From: Bacteroides sp.
GTDB lineage: Bacteria; Bacteroidota; Bacteroidia; Bacteroidales; Bacteroidaceae
Direction: 5' to 3'
Length of the DNA stretch: 38,598 bases
Assembly (NCBI GenBank): GCA_017621035.1
Contig: JAGATY010000047.1
Span: forward strand, 1-38,598
Shown here: in pieces, positions 23,580 to 31,645 of the stretch
Position numbering within the stretch: the first letter of the stretch is position 1
How the letters are laid out: each line of letters starts with the position of its first letter
Position numbers and translations under genes: made by a program
The notes under the pieces: model-generated
Databases searched by the model: none
What the model was told of the DNA's origin: nothing
Seen by the model: only the letters and a program-made list of their open reading frames with translations

Positions 23580-24854
23580 TTAGGAAGGGACATGGGTTAT
23601 CAACAATATCCGTCGAGTGGAAGCATCTACCCGAAAGCGATTATCAACTCGTTCATCCACCAGCCAACAAATCTCTTCACCCGAACAGAGTACCCATTGA
23701 GCACTCTTCTGCAGAAGTGAAAACTTACGGTCAGTCATGTAGTCACTTAGTTTCTTGCGTCCTTTCATCCCAAACGGAACAAAGCTATCACCCGACTTAG
23801 CCAAGCGTAAAGAGAGTGCTCCGGTTAATTTATCAGCATCCAGACAAGCAACGTTCCGTAAACGAGGAATAACAAAATCAGCATCATAAGCCCTTTCTTC
23901 CATCTGAAGAAGGGGCTTTTCTTGTGAAGATTCAAGGAGACTTAACAACAAATAATCACGGTCTTTTACAACACGATGTGTTGCAGAAAGAAATTGTTTA
24001 CCCGCTTGTCCGAAAAGAGAATGCAATATGTCTTGAATCTGTGCAGAATTAAATCCGTAAGGAGACAACAACTCATAAAGTACAGCCTCCGGAGCTACCT
24101 CAGAAAGTAGCGTTGGGATATGAATACCACTTTCTGTTTGCACTCGCTTTATGGAGTCATCCACTCCTTTTGCATAGATAAGTGCAGCCTCATCCAAGTG
24201 GGAAGCTGTACGCAAGATGTTTGCCTTGACCGCAGGATTTATCTCTTCCATCAACGGTAACAAATGGAGGCGAATTTTGTTACGCAGATATTCGTCTTGT
24301 AAATTAGTACAATCCGTAACATAATCTTGCCGGATGCTTTGCAGATAAGAAAGAATTTCACTCCTATCCACTCCAAGAAGAGGACGCACCACATAACCAT
24401 TTCGGGGACGAATACCACGCAGGCCATTGATACCCGTACCACGAAGCAAGTTCAAGAGAAAAGTTTCTGCACTATCGTCCCCATGGTGGGCTACGGCAAT
24501 CACATCAGCTTCACACTCTTTTCTCACCTCTTCAAACCAATCATAACGGAGTGCACGGGCTGCCATTTCAATAGAGACTTTACGTTGTTTGGCCTCTTGC
24601 AGAGTATCAAAATGAGCCACATACAGAGGCACTTCCAGTTTCTTACAAAGATGACGCACAAACTCCTCGTCCCGTTCAGATTCCTCTCCTCGCAAATGAA
24701 AATTACAATGAGCTGCCTTACAACGATAGCCTAAATCTAATAATACACGCAAGAGTGCTACCGAATCGGCACCACCACTGAGAGCCACCAACAGATTATT
24801 TGAGTGACTGAACAGTGTGTTTGAGCTGATGAATGATTCTACCTTTGCTTTCAT
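23580..24854 (-). CDS. tilS: tRNA(Ile)-lysidine synthetase TilS
   Basis: 424 residues from ATG 24854 (MKAKVESFISS). The PP-loop ATPase motif LVALSGGADSVALL lies at 22-35 with SGGADS at 26-31, followed by AAHCNFHLRGEESERDEEFV (about 47-66) and AVAHHGDDSAETFLLNLLRGTGINGLRG (about 126-153), all TilS hallmarks. A C-terminal substrate-binding domain includes FVPFGMKGRKKLSDYMTD. It modifies C34 of the AUA-reading tRNA-Ile to lysidine, essential in most bacteria. An ATG at 24875 lies upstream in frame, but the -7 box TATCTTTG (24862-24869) lies between them, so 24854 is preferred and the mRNA would be nearly leaderless. Confidence 0.92.
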   Translation of the reverse strand: MKAKVESFISSNTLFSHSNNLLVALSGGADSVALLRVLLDLGYRCKAAHCNFHLRGEESERDEEFVRHLCKKLEVPLYVAHFDTLQEAKQRKVSIEMAARALRYDWFEEVRKECEADVIAVAHHGDDSAETFLLNLLRGTGINGLRGIRPRNGYVVRPLLGVDRSEILSYLQSIRQDYVTDCTNLQDEYLRNKIRLHLLPLMEEINPAVKANILRTASHLDEAALIYAKGVDDSIKRVQTESGIHIPTLLSEVAPEAVLYELLSPYGFNSAQIQDILHSLFGQAGKQFLSATHRVVKDRDYLLLSLLESSQEKPLLQMEERAYDADFVIPRLRNVACLDADKLTGALSLRLAKSGDSFVPFGMKGRKKLSDYMTDRKFSLLQKSAQWVLCSGEEICWLVDERVDNRFRVDASTRRILLITHVPS

Positions 24855-24861
24855 ACCGCAG

Positions 24862-24869
24862 CAAAGATA
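24862..24869 (-). promoter_or_regulatory. -7 promoter box of tilS, nearly leaderless
   Basis: On the minus strand TATCTTTG ends 8 bases before ATG 24854. Initiation a few bases past the box would give a leader of only a few nucleotides. No -33 match is visible; that region lies in the terminal repeat of the neighbouring element. Confidence 0.45.
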
Positions 24870-24883
24870 GTGCATTTAATCTA

Positions 24884-25058
24884 AGAGTCTGTTTTGATTT
24901 TCTTTAAAAAGTTATTTTTCAGCTTCTTTGAAGTTCCTTTTTGGTCTCTTTTCCTCTTCTTTCTCGTCACATAGCCCGCTATGCTCCTCGAAAGAAAAGA
25001 AAAATATCTTCGAAAAGGCTACTTAAAAGAATGCAGAAATAAAATCAAAACAGACTCT
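24884..25058. mobile_element. MITE-like element with 18-bp perfect terminal inverted repeats
   Basis: AGAGTCTGTTTTGATTTT (24884-24901) is repeated exactly inverted at 25041-25058. The 175-bp interval has no ORF and is itself foldable: a central CATAG-CCCG-CTATG hairpin (about 24967-24980) is flanked by pyrimidine-rich CTCTTCTTTCTCG and purine-rich CGAAAGAAAAGAAAA arms that pair. No clear target-site duplication is seen. It is best read as a non-autonomous transposon-like or dispersed palindromic repeat; no transposase is nearby. Confidence 0.6.
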
Positions 25059-25101
25059 AAGCCTTCATTTTGCAGTGCTTATTTAAAAACAATCTAAATT
25101 G

Positions 25102-25133
25102 TTTGGAGGTTGGAAAGAGAAGCCTTATCTTTG
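25102..25133 (+). promoter_or_regulatory. Promoter of feoAB
   Basis: TTTG (25102-25105), 20 bp, TATCTTTG (25126-25133): a near-perfect Bacteroidetes promoter, 33 bp before the feoB ATG. Confidence 0.7.
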
Positions 25134-25166
25134 CGCTGTCTAAATAAGGAAAGGTAAAGATAAGAT

Positions 25167-27635
25167 ATGCGACTATCTGAATTACATACCGGAGAAAAGG
25201 GAATCATTGTCAAGGTATTAGGCCACGGAGGATTTCGCAAGCGCATCGTTGAGATGGGGTTCATCAAAGGGAAAAGCGTGGAAGTGCTGTTGAACGCACC
25301 GTTACGTGACCCTATTAAATATAAGGTAATGGGGTATGAAATATCTCTTCGTCGGCAAGAAGCCGAAATGATTGAGATTATCAGTGAACAAGAAGCACTC
25401 AACCAATCCGTAGAACCAAGTTATCATCAAGGGCTAAGCGAGAATCTACCGGTAGATGAAAACCGGTTGAAACAGGCAGCCTTAGGCAAACGACGCACCA
25501 TCAACGTAGCGTTGGTAGGTAACCCCAATTGCGGTAAGACTTCACTCTTCAACATTGCCTCCGGTTCACATGAACATGTAGGTAACTACAGTGGCGTTAC
25601 GGTAGATGCCAAAGAGGGATACTTTACCTTTCAAGGATACCGTTTCCGCCTGGTAGACTTACCGGGAACCTACTCCCTTTCCGCATACTCTCCCGAAGAG
25701 ATTTACGTTCGTCGGCACATCATCAACGAAACACCGGATATCATTATCAATGTAGTAGATGCTTCCAACCTAGAGCGCAACCTCTATCTCACCACACAGC
25801 TCATCGACATGAATGTGCGTATGGTTGTTGCCTTGAACATGTTCGACGAGCATGAACAGAGTGGCAACACGCTGGATTATGAAAAGCTGGGAGAACTTTT
25901 TGGTGTACCGATGGTTCCTACCGTCAGTCGCACCGGACGAGGCATTGACCATCTGTTTCACGTCATCATTGCACTTTATGAAGGAGCTGACTTCTTGGGA
26001 CAAAAAGAGGAGGTTCGCAAAGAGGTATTGAGTGAACTACAAGACTGGCATCGGGAATATGTGCCCGACCACGACTTTGGTTCTCAACAAGAAGACCGCC
26101 AAGCGAAAGGATTCTACAGACACATCCACATCAACCACGGCCCGGAACTTGAACGCAGCATTGAAGAGGTAAAGCGAGTCATCAGTCGAAACGAAGCTAT
26201 CCGACACAAGTACTCCACCCGCTTCCTCTCCATCAAACTATTGGAAAACGACCGTGATGTAGAAGAGTTCATCCAAACACTCCCCAACGGAGAAGAAATT
26301 CTAGAGACTTGCAACCGCGAGAAAGCCCGTCTTCGCAACGCCATCAGCGAAGAGAGCGAACAAGCCATTACCGATGCCAAGTACGGATTCATCTCAGGAG
26401 CGTTAAAAGAGACGTTTGTTGACAACCATAAAGATACGGCACAGACCACCCGCGTCATCGACTCCATCGTCACCCACCGCATTTGGGGCTATCCCATTTT
26501 CTTTCTGTTCATGTATCTGATGTTTCAAAGCACCTTTGTTCTAGGCGAATATCCGATGATGGGCATTGAATGGCTGGTAGAACAAACCTCTGAATTGGTA
26601 CGCACACACATGAGTGAAGGGCCACTGAAAGACTTACTGATTGATGGAATCATTGGTGGTGTAGGTGGTGTAATAGTCTTTCTTCCCAACATTCTCATCT
26701 TATATTTCTGCATCTCCATCATGGAAGATTCCGGTTACATGGCTCGTGCAGCTTTCATCATGGACAAGATTATGCACAAAATGGGACTCCACGGCAAATC
26801 ATTCATCCCGCTACTGATGGGATTCGGATGTAATGTACCGGCCGTAATGGCATCGAGAACCATTGAGAACCGTAAAAGCCGCCTGATTACCATGCTCATC
26901 AATCCACTGATGTCATGCAGCGCACGCCTCCCCATCTATTTAGTGATGGTGGGAGCCTTCTTCCCGAACAATGCAAGCCTTATCTTGTTACTTATCTATG
27001 CAACCGGTATTCTGCTTGCCGTTGTGATGGCACGATTGTTCAGTCGCTTTCTTGTAAAGGGAGACGACACTCCGTTTGTGATGGAACTCCCGCCCTATCG
27101 CATGCCAACAGCCAAATCCATCTTCCGGCATACCTGGGAAAAAGGGGCACAATACCTGCGCAAGATGGGAGGTATCATTATGGTGGCCTCCATTGTCATT
27201 TGGGCATTAGGATATTATCCCGACCACGGAAGCTATGAAAGTGTGGCAGAACAACAGAAGAACTCCTACATCGGGCAAATAGGACAAGCCATGGATCCGG
27301 TCATTGAGCCTCTAGGCTTCGACTGGAAGTTAGGCGTAGGACTGCTTTCCGGTGTTGGAGCCAAAGAGTTGGTTGTAAGCACGTTGGGAGTGCTCTATGT
27401 AAATGACCCCGAGGCCGATAGCGTCAACCTTGGCGAACGCATCCCCATCACACCATTGGTAGCCTTCTGTTACATGTTGTTTGTTCTGATATACTTTCCT
27501 TGCATCGCTACCCTGGCTGCTATCAAACAAGAATCCGGAAGCTGGAAGTGGGCTGCATTTGCCGTGGTTTACACAACCGTGCTGGCTTGGTTGGTCAGCT
27601 TTGCGGTATATCAGACAGGAAGTTTACTCTTATAA
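25167..27635 (+). CDS. feoB: Ferrous iron transporter FeoAB fusion
   Basis: 822 residues. Residues 1-73 form a FeoA (SH3-like) domain (MRLSELHTGEKGIIVKVLGH ... MGYEISLRRQEAEMIEI), fused to FeoB. The GTPase domain has G1 GNPNCGKTS (118-126), G3 DLPGTYS (164-170) and G4 NMFD (224-227). The membrane part has many helices, including two inverted GATE-like regions with conserved Cys: FIPLLMGFGCNVPAVMASR and LINPLMSCSARLPIYLV. It imports Fe(II) across the inner membrane. The FeoA-FeoB fusion is a known Bacteroidales arrangement. No Fur-like site could be established. A small Cys-rich partner follows after 12 bp. Confidence 0.95.
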   Translation: MRLSELHTGEKGIIVKVLGHGGFRKRIVEMGFIKGKSVEVLLNAPLRDPIKYKVMGYEISLRRQEAEMIEIISEQEALNQSVEPSYHQGLSENLPVDENRLKQAALGKRRTINVALVGNPNCGKTSLFNIASGSHEHVGNYSGVTVDAKEGYFTFQGYRFRLVDLPGTYSLSAYSPEEIYVRRHIINETPDIIINVVDASNLERNLYLTTQLIDMNVRMVVALNMFDEHEQSGNTLDYEKLGELFGVPMVPTVSRTGRGIDHLFHVIIALYEGADFLGQKEEVRKEVLSELQDWHREYVPDHDFGSQQEDRQAKGFYRHIHINHGPELERSIEEVKRVISRNEAIRHKYSTRFLSIKLLENDRDVEEFIQTLPNGEEILETCNREKARLRNAISEESEQAITDAKYGFISGALKETFVDNHKDTAQTTRVIDSIVTHRIWGYPIFFLFMYLMFQSTFVLGEYPMMGIEWLVEQTSELVRTHMSEGPLKDLLIDGIIGGVGGVIVFLPNILILYFCISIMEDSGYMARAAFIMDKIMHKMGLHGKSFIPLLMGFGCNVPAVMASRTIENRKSRLITMLINPLMSCSARLPIYLVMVGAFFPNNASLILLLIYATGILLAVVMARLFSRFLVKGDDTPFVMELPPYRMPTAKSIFRHTWEKGAQYLRKMGGIIMVASIVIWALGYYPDHGSYESVAEQQKNSYIGQIGQAMDPVIEPLGFDWKLGVGLLSGVGAKELVVSTLGVLYVNDPEADSVNLGERIPITPLVAFCYMLFVLIYFPCIATLAAIKQESGSWKWAAFAVVYTTVLAWLVSFAVYQTGSLLL

Positions 27636-27647
27636 AACAAAGATTGC

Positions 27648-27863
27648 ATGATGAATTGGCAGGAACTGTTCGTTGGCGTACTTTTATTCATTTGTTTCAT
27701 CCGCATAAGTGTGGGTATTTACCGATTCTACCAGAAAGTGAAAGAAGAAGAAAACCCCTGTGCCGGATGTGTAAGCGATTGTGAAATAAAGCGTTTGTAC
27801 GACAAACGTTGTGAACGAAAGGCGTCTGAACAGAAAAAAACGAAGAAAAGTTGCTGCGGATAG
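27648..27863 (+). CDS. FeoB-associated Cys-rich membrane protein
   Basis: 71 residues: one membrane helix (about 5-24, QELFVGVLLFICFIRISVGIY), then a basic cytosolic tail with NPCAGCVSDCEIK (Cys at about 38, 41, 45), a further KRCERK and a final KKSCCG. This layout is that of the small FeoB-associated proteins encoded directly after feoB. The Cys cluster may bind iron or sense redox state, which is inference. A second ATG three bases later (27651) is equally possible. Confidence 0.82.
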   Translation: MMNWQELFVGVLLFICFIRISVGIYRFYQKVKEEENPCAGCVSDCEIKRLYDKRCERKASEQKKTKKSCCG

Positions 27864-27893
27864 TTGGTAGTTTGAAAAAAAGCATTACCTTTG
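27864..27893 (+). promoter_or_regulatory. Promoter for tRNA-Cys
   Basis: TTG (27864-27866), 19 bp, TACCTTTG (27886-27893); the tRNA begins 37 bp later. Confidence 0.55.
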
Positions 27894-27930
27894 CAACCGC
27901 AATCCGAAAGGAAAGCGTTCTTTAAACATT

Positions 27931-28002
27931 GGTTCCTTGGATGAGTGGCTTAGTCAGCGGTCTGCAAAACCGTGTACGGCGGTTCGAATCCGCCAGGAAC
28001 CT
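27931..28002 (+). tRNA. tRNA-Cys (anticodon GCA)
   Basis: Acceptor GGTTCCT (27931-27937) pairs with AGGAACC (27995-28001). The anticodon arm GCGGT-CTGCAAA-ACCGT carries anticodon GCA (27963-27965). The T-arm GGCGG-TTCGAAT-CCGCC is perfect. The D-stem G-A-T/G-T-C has a non-Watson-Crick last pair, as often in tRNA-Cys. The discriminator is T (U73), the normal identity base for tRNA-Cys; CCA is not encoded. Confidence 0.96.
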
Positions 28003-28140
28003 CTCCCTTCCCCCTTCCCTCCCTGGGCAAACTTCGGTGGCCTGGGGATTTTTTTTGCCCCTAACAATCCCCATCTCTCTCCTTGCCGGCTGTAAGTGCA
28101 CGCTGTTTCTGCAGAAACATAGACACTTACGGATAAAACA
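28003..28140. other. Non-coding interval after tRNA-Cys
   Basis: No ORF. GGGCAAA (about 28025-28031) can pair with TTTGCCC (about 28056-28062) across a loop holding eight T, a possible but poor terminator for tRNA-Cys. GCACGCTGTTT (28098-28108) matches in inverse form AAACAGCGTGC (28136-28146), at the start of the next array. Confidence 0.4.
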
Positions 28141-28385
28141 GCGTGCTATTTTAATAGAAAGAGCGTGCTGTTTTAGTAGAAAGAGCGTGCTGTTACCGAC
28201 AAACAAACACCATATACACCCTGTTTATTCCACACAAGTGAGAAGTTTGCTCCACACAAGTGTGGAAGAAACTCGACACAAGTGTGGAGTAAATGCCGCA
28301 CAAGTGTGGAAGAAACGCCGTTTTAGTAAAGAGAAAACGTCGTTTTAACAAAGGAAACACACCGTTTTAGTGAAGAAGAAACGCC
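28141..28385. repeat. 22-bp periodic array with three successive unit families
   Basis: Family a: GCGTGCTGTTTTAGTAGAAAG-type units at 28141, 28163 and 28185. Family b: ACAAGTG at 28234, 28256, 28278 and 28300, inside dyads such as CCACAC-AA-GTGTGG. Family c: GTTTTAGT-type units at 28320, 28342 and 28364. Steps within each family are exactly 22 bp, and b runs into c without losing phase. The end of family b (GAAGAAACGCC) reappears in c. No spacers, no ORF. It lies between tRNA-Cys and the nrdD riboswitch. Confidence 0.88.
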
Positions 28386-28549
28386 CTACCCTCTCCGGAA
28401 TTACGCATCAACGGAAGACACCTTGTTTAGACACAGAATAAATTATCGACGATTTCCTTAAAAAAGCATAAACCTCTCACTTTCAAGCCGAGTGAAAAAA
28501 GTATCTGAAATTTCTTTCTAACAAACATGATATTCTCCACAAAAATCAG

Positions 28550-28557
28550 TAAGTTTG
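28550..28557 (+). promoter_or_regulatory. -7 promoter box before the nrdD riboswitch
   Basis: TAAGTTTG fits TAnnTTTG; the aptamer begins about 6 bp downstream, which supports a start near 28563. Confidence 0.5.
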
Positions 28558-28562
28558 CTCCC

Positions 28563-28752
28563 GAATCGGTTCCCCGTTAGGCTATCGCCCTCGGGGATGA
28601 AAAGGGAATCGGGTGGAAATCCCGAACAGACCCGCTGCTGTGAAGCTCTGCCGACGTTCTGATACACACCTTTGCCACTGACCGACAACGGAATCTACCT
28701 GCACGGTTGGGAAGGCTTCAGAACGAGGAGTCAGTCAGAAGACCTGCCGTTC
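28563..28752 (+). ncRNA. Cobalamin riboswitch upstream of nrdD-nrdG
   Basis: The aptamer elements appear in order: GAATCGG (28563-28569) pairing with CCGTTC (28747-28752), GATGAAAAGGGAATCGGGTG, AAATCCCGAACAGACCCGC, TGCTGTGAAG, GCCACTG, GGGAAGGC and GTCAGAAGACCTGCC. They match the same landmarks as the btuB leader at 6213-6390. A small AAAGG-CCG-CCTTT hairpin (about 28757-28769) follows and may take part in the switch. By known precedent, such riboswitches repress B12-independent ribonucleotide reductases when B12 is plentiful. Confidence 0.92.
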
Positions 28753-28832
28753 ATTAAAGGCCGCCTTTACTCGTGGAATAGGAAGACGGTACGAAAGCAT
28801 TTTACCCACAACTCAAAATCATCGAAGAGCGT

Positions 28833-31076
28833 ATGATTCAAACAGTAGTGAAGCGCGACGGGCGCATTGTCGGCTTCAATGAAGAGAAGATTGCCACCGC
28901 TATCCGAAAGGCAATGCTCCACACGGAGAAGGGAGAGGATATGCAACTTATCAGGCAAATAACCGACCACATCTCCTTCCGAGGTGAAGCACAGATGGAG
29001 GTGGAAGCCATCCAAGACATGGTGGAGATGGAGCTGATGAAGAGTAGTCGTAAGGATGTTGCCCAAAAGTATATTGCCTATCGCAATCAACGACGCATAG
29101 CACGCAAAGCCAAGACACGTGACATTTTTCTGGAGATTATCAACATCAAGAGTAACGACGTTACACGAGAAAATGCCAACATGAATGCAGACACGCCGGC
29201 CGGCATGATGATGAAGTTCTCCAGCGAAACCACCAAGCCTTTTGTGGATGACTACTTATTGAGTGATGAAGTGAAAGAGGCAGTACGAGGAAACTATCTG
29301 CACATTCACGACAAAGATTATTATCCGACCAAAAGTCTAACCTGCGTGCAACATCCATTAGACCGCATTTTGCAACATGGTTTCTTTGCCGGACACGGAG
29401 CTTCGCGACCGGCCAAACGCATCGAAACAGCCAGCATTCTGGGATGTATATCACTGGAAACTGCCCAAAATGAGATGCATGGCGGACAGGCTATTCCTGC
29501 TTTCGATTTCTATTTGGCTCCCTACGTGCGTTCCTCTTTCATCGAAGAGGTCAAATCGTTGGAAGAGTTAATGGGGAAAGACTATTCACATCTGTATAAC
29601 AAAGAGTTGGACGACTATCTTTCCGCACCGTTGGAGGGTTTGGAGGGCGAAGCACGCATTCTGCAAAGTGCTATCAACAAAACCGTCAGTCGTGTGCACC
29701 AAGCCATGGAAGCGTTTATTCATAACATGAATACAATACATAGTAGGGGTGGTAACCAAGTTGTATTCTCTTCTATCAACTACGGCACCGACACCAGTGC
29801 CGAGGGACGTTGCATTATTCGTGAGTTATTGAACAGCACCTATCGAGGTGTGGGCAATGGCGAAACCGCCATCTTCCCTATCCAGATTTGGAAGAAGAAA
29901 CGAGGTGTAAGTTACTTGATTGAAGACCGTAATTACGACCTCTATCGTTTGGCTTGTAAAGTAAGCGCACGACGTTTCTTCCCTAACTTCCTCAACCTGG
30001 ATGCCACTTTCAATCAGAATGAAGCTTGGCAGGCTGATGACCCGAAGCGCTACGAGCACGAAGTGGCTACCATGGGATGCCGTACCCGTGTGTTTGAAAA
30101 TCGTTTTGGACCAAAGACCTCCATCGGACGCGGTAACCTTTCGTTCTCCACCATCAACATTGTGCGTCTGGCTATCGAGTGTATGTCTGTTACCGATGTT
30201 GAACAACGCATTGCTCTCTTCTTCTCCAAATTGGACAATCTGTTAGAAATTACAGCTCGTCAATTGCACGAGCGCATGGAGTTTCAAAAGACGGCATATG
30301 CCAAGCAATTCCCTCTGCTGATGTCTTCGCTTTGGATAGGAAGCGAGAATCTGAAGCCCGGCGACACCATTGCCTCTGTCATCAACCAAGGTACACTAGG
30401 AATAGGTTTCATTGGATTGGCAGAATGCTTGGTTGCTCTGATAGGAAAGCATCATGGAGAGAGTGATGAAGCACAACAATTGGGCCTTCGCATCATCACG
30501 TACATGCGCGACAGAGCCAACGATTTCTCCGAGCGTAACCAACACAACTACAGTATTTTGGCTACTCCTGCAGAAGGACTCTCCGGGCGTTTTACCCGCA
30601 TTGACCGTAAGGAATTTGGCATCTTATCTGGTATTACAGACCGCGATTACTACACCAATTCAAACCATGTGCCTGTTTACTATAAATGCTCCGCCCGACA
30701 TAAAGCCGAAGTGGAAGCTCCTTATCACGAACTTACACGTGGCGGACACATCTTCTACGTGGAGATGGATGGTGATGCAACTCACAATCCTGAAGCCATA
30801 ATGCGTGTGGTAGACATGATGGACGCTTACAACATTGGGTACGGTTCGGTCAATCACACACGCAACCGTTGTATGGCATGCGGATATGAGAATGCTGAAA
30901 GCGGATTGGAACAATGTCCCAAGTGTGGAAGCAAACACATCGACCGCCTGCAACGCATCACCGGATACTTGGTTGGAACAACCGACAGATGGAACGCTGC
31001 CAAGCTATCTGAACTTAACGACCGTGTTATTCATAACTTAGATGCCTCTCAACCATGCTTGCCATTCTCAGAGTAA
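28833..31076 (+). CDS. nrdD: Anaerobic ribonucleoside-triphosphate reductase NrdD (class III, glycyl radical)
   Basis: 747 residues. The N-terminal ATP-cone (about 3-92: VVKRDGRIVGFNEEKIATAIRKAM) is the allosteric domain. The catalytic barrel includes IHDKDYYPTKSLTCVQHPL and RGGNQVVFSSINYGTD. At the C-terminus a zinc site has Cys680, Cys683, Cys695 and Cys698 (CMAC ... CPKC), followed by the glycyl-radical loop RITGYL with Gly711. It reduces ribonucleotides to deoxyribonucleotides without oxygen. The enzyme does not need B12, yet its mRNA carries a cobalamin riboswitch. It overlaps nrdG by 22 nt. Confidence 0.96.
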   Translation: MIQTVVKRDGRIVGFNEEKIATAIRKAMLHTEKGEDMQLIRQITDHISFRGEAQMEVEAIQDMVEMELMKSSRKDVAQKYIAYRNQRRIARKAKTRDIFLEIINIKSNDVTRENANMNADTPAGMMMKFSSETTKPFVDDYLLSDEVKEAVRGNYLHIHDKDYYPTKSLTCVQHPLDRILQHGFFAGHGASRPAKRIETASILGCISLETAQNEMHGGQAIPAFDFYLAPYVRSSFIEEVKSLEELMGKDYSHLYNKELDDYLSAPLEGLEGEARILQSAINKTVSRVHQAMEAFIHNMNTIHSRGGNQVVFSSINYGTDTSAEGRCIIRELLNSTYRGVGNGETAIFPIQIWKKKRGVSYLIEDRNYDLYRLACKVSARRFFPNFLNLDATFNQNEAWQADDPKRYEHEVATMGCRTRVFENRFGPKTSIGRGNLSFSTINIVRLAIECMSVTDVEQRIALFFSKLDNLLEITARQLHERMEFQKTAYAKQFPLLMSSLWIGSENLKPGDTIASVINQGTLGIGFIGLAECLVALIGKHHGESDEAQQLGLRIITYMRDRANDFSERNQHNYSILATPAEGLSGRFTRIDRKEFGILSGITDRDYYTNSNHVPVYYKCSARHKAEVEAPYHELTRGGHIFYVEMDGDATHNPEAIMRVVDMMDAYNIGYGSVNHTRNRCMACGYENAESGLEQCPKCGSKHIDRLQRITGYLVGTTDRWNAAKLSELNDRVIHNLDASQPCLPFSE

Positions 31077-31528
31077 TTGAAGATACCACTGTAGACGGGC
31101 CCGGATTCCGAACATCCATCTATGCTGCCGGATGTAATCATCGGTGTCCGGGTTGCCATAACCCGCAATCGTGGGACATTCGAGCCGGAAGAGTGATGGA
31201 AACAGACGAATTACTCAGTATTATCCTGGCCGATCCGTTTGCAGATGTCACTTTTACCGGAGGCGATCCGATGTTGCAGGCTGAAGGTTTCTGTGAATTG
31301 GCGCGTGCCATTAAACAACAGAGCAACAAAACCATTTGGTGCTATACGGGCTACACATTTGAGGCTTGTCTGCAACATTCTGCCAGACGTCAATTGCTGC
31401 AATATGTAGATGTGCTTGTGGATGGTCCTTATATAGAGGCATTGAGAGATGAAACGCTGTTATTCAGAGGCAGCAGTAACCAACGATTGATAGACGTTAA
31501 AAAGGAACTTCAGAAAATGAATCAATAG
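31055..31528 (+). CDS. nrdG: Anaerobic ribonucleotide reductase-activating protein NrdG (radical SAM)
   Basis: 157 residues. The radical-SAM cluster CNHRCPGC uses Cys27, Cys31 and Cys34 (CX3CX2C). FTGGDPMLQAE (about 67-77) is the SAM-binding GGxP-like motif. It generates the glycyl radical on NrdD Gly711 using S-adenosylmethionine and an iron-sulfur cluster. The start ATG 31055 lies inside the end of nrdD (22-nt overlap), which indicates coupled translation, and both are under the cobalamin riboswitch. No further gene follows in this operon; a new promoter precedes the next gene. Confidence 0.95.
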   Translation: MLAILRVIEDTTVDGPGFRTSIYAAGCNHRCPGCHNPQSWDIRAGRVMETDELLSIILADPFADVTFTGGDPMLQAEGFCELARAIKQQSNKTIWCYTGYTFEACLQHSARRQLLQYVDVLVDGPYIEALRDETLLFRGSSNQRLIDVKKELQKMNQ

Positions 31529-31611
31529 AAAACTGTACTTGCAATCACCGGACGAAGGAAAGAAATAAGGGAAAAAGTAGTGCTGGCGAAGAAGTTTCAG
31601 GGAGAAAGTCA

Positions 31612-31619
31612 TACCTTTG
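31612..31619 (+). promoter_or_regulatory. -7 promoter box for the RNA methyltransferase
   Basis: TACCTTTG, 26 bp before ATG 31646. It rules out the longer in-frame start at 31580. Confidence 0.5.
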
Positions 31620-31645
31620 CAGAGAATCAAACTAACAGAAATGAT

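Noticed and set aside
24855-24875. Seven-residue N-terminal extension of TilS (start at 24875)
   Set aside because: The sequence encoding it contains the TATCTTTG promoter box; the extension is not part of TilS.
28003-28348. Coding ORFs running through tRNA-Cys and the repeat array
   Set aside because: They translate the tRNA and 22-bp repeats and have no homology-like features; the open frame follows from the lack of stops in the repeat unit.
28141-28385. CRISPR array
   Set aside because: Units are contiguous, with no unique spacers of constant length between identical repeats, and no cas gene is in the window.
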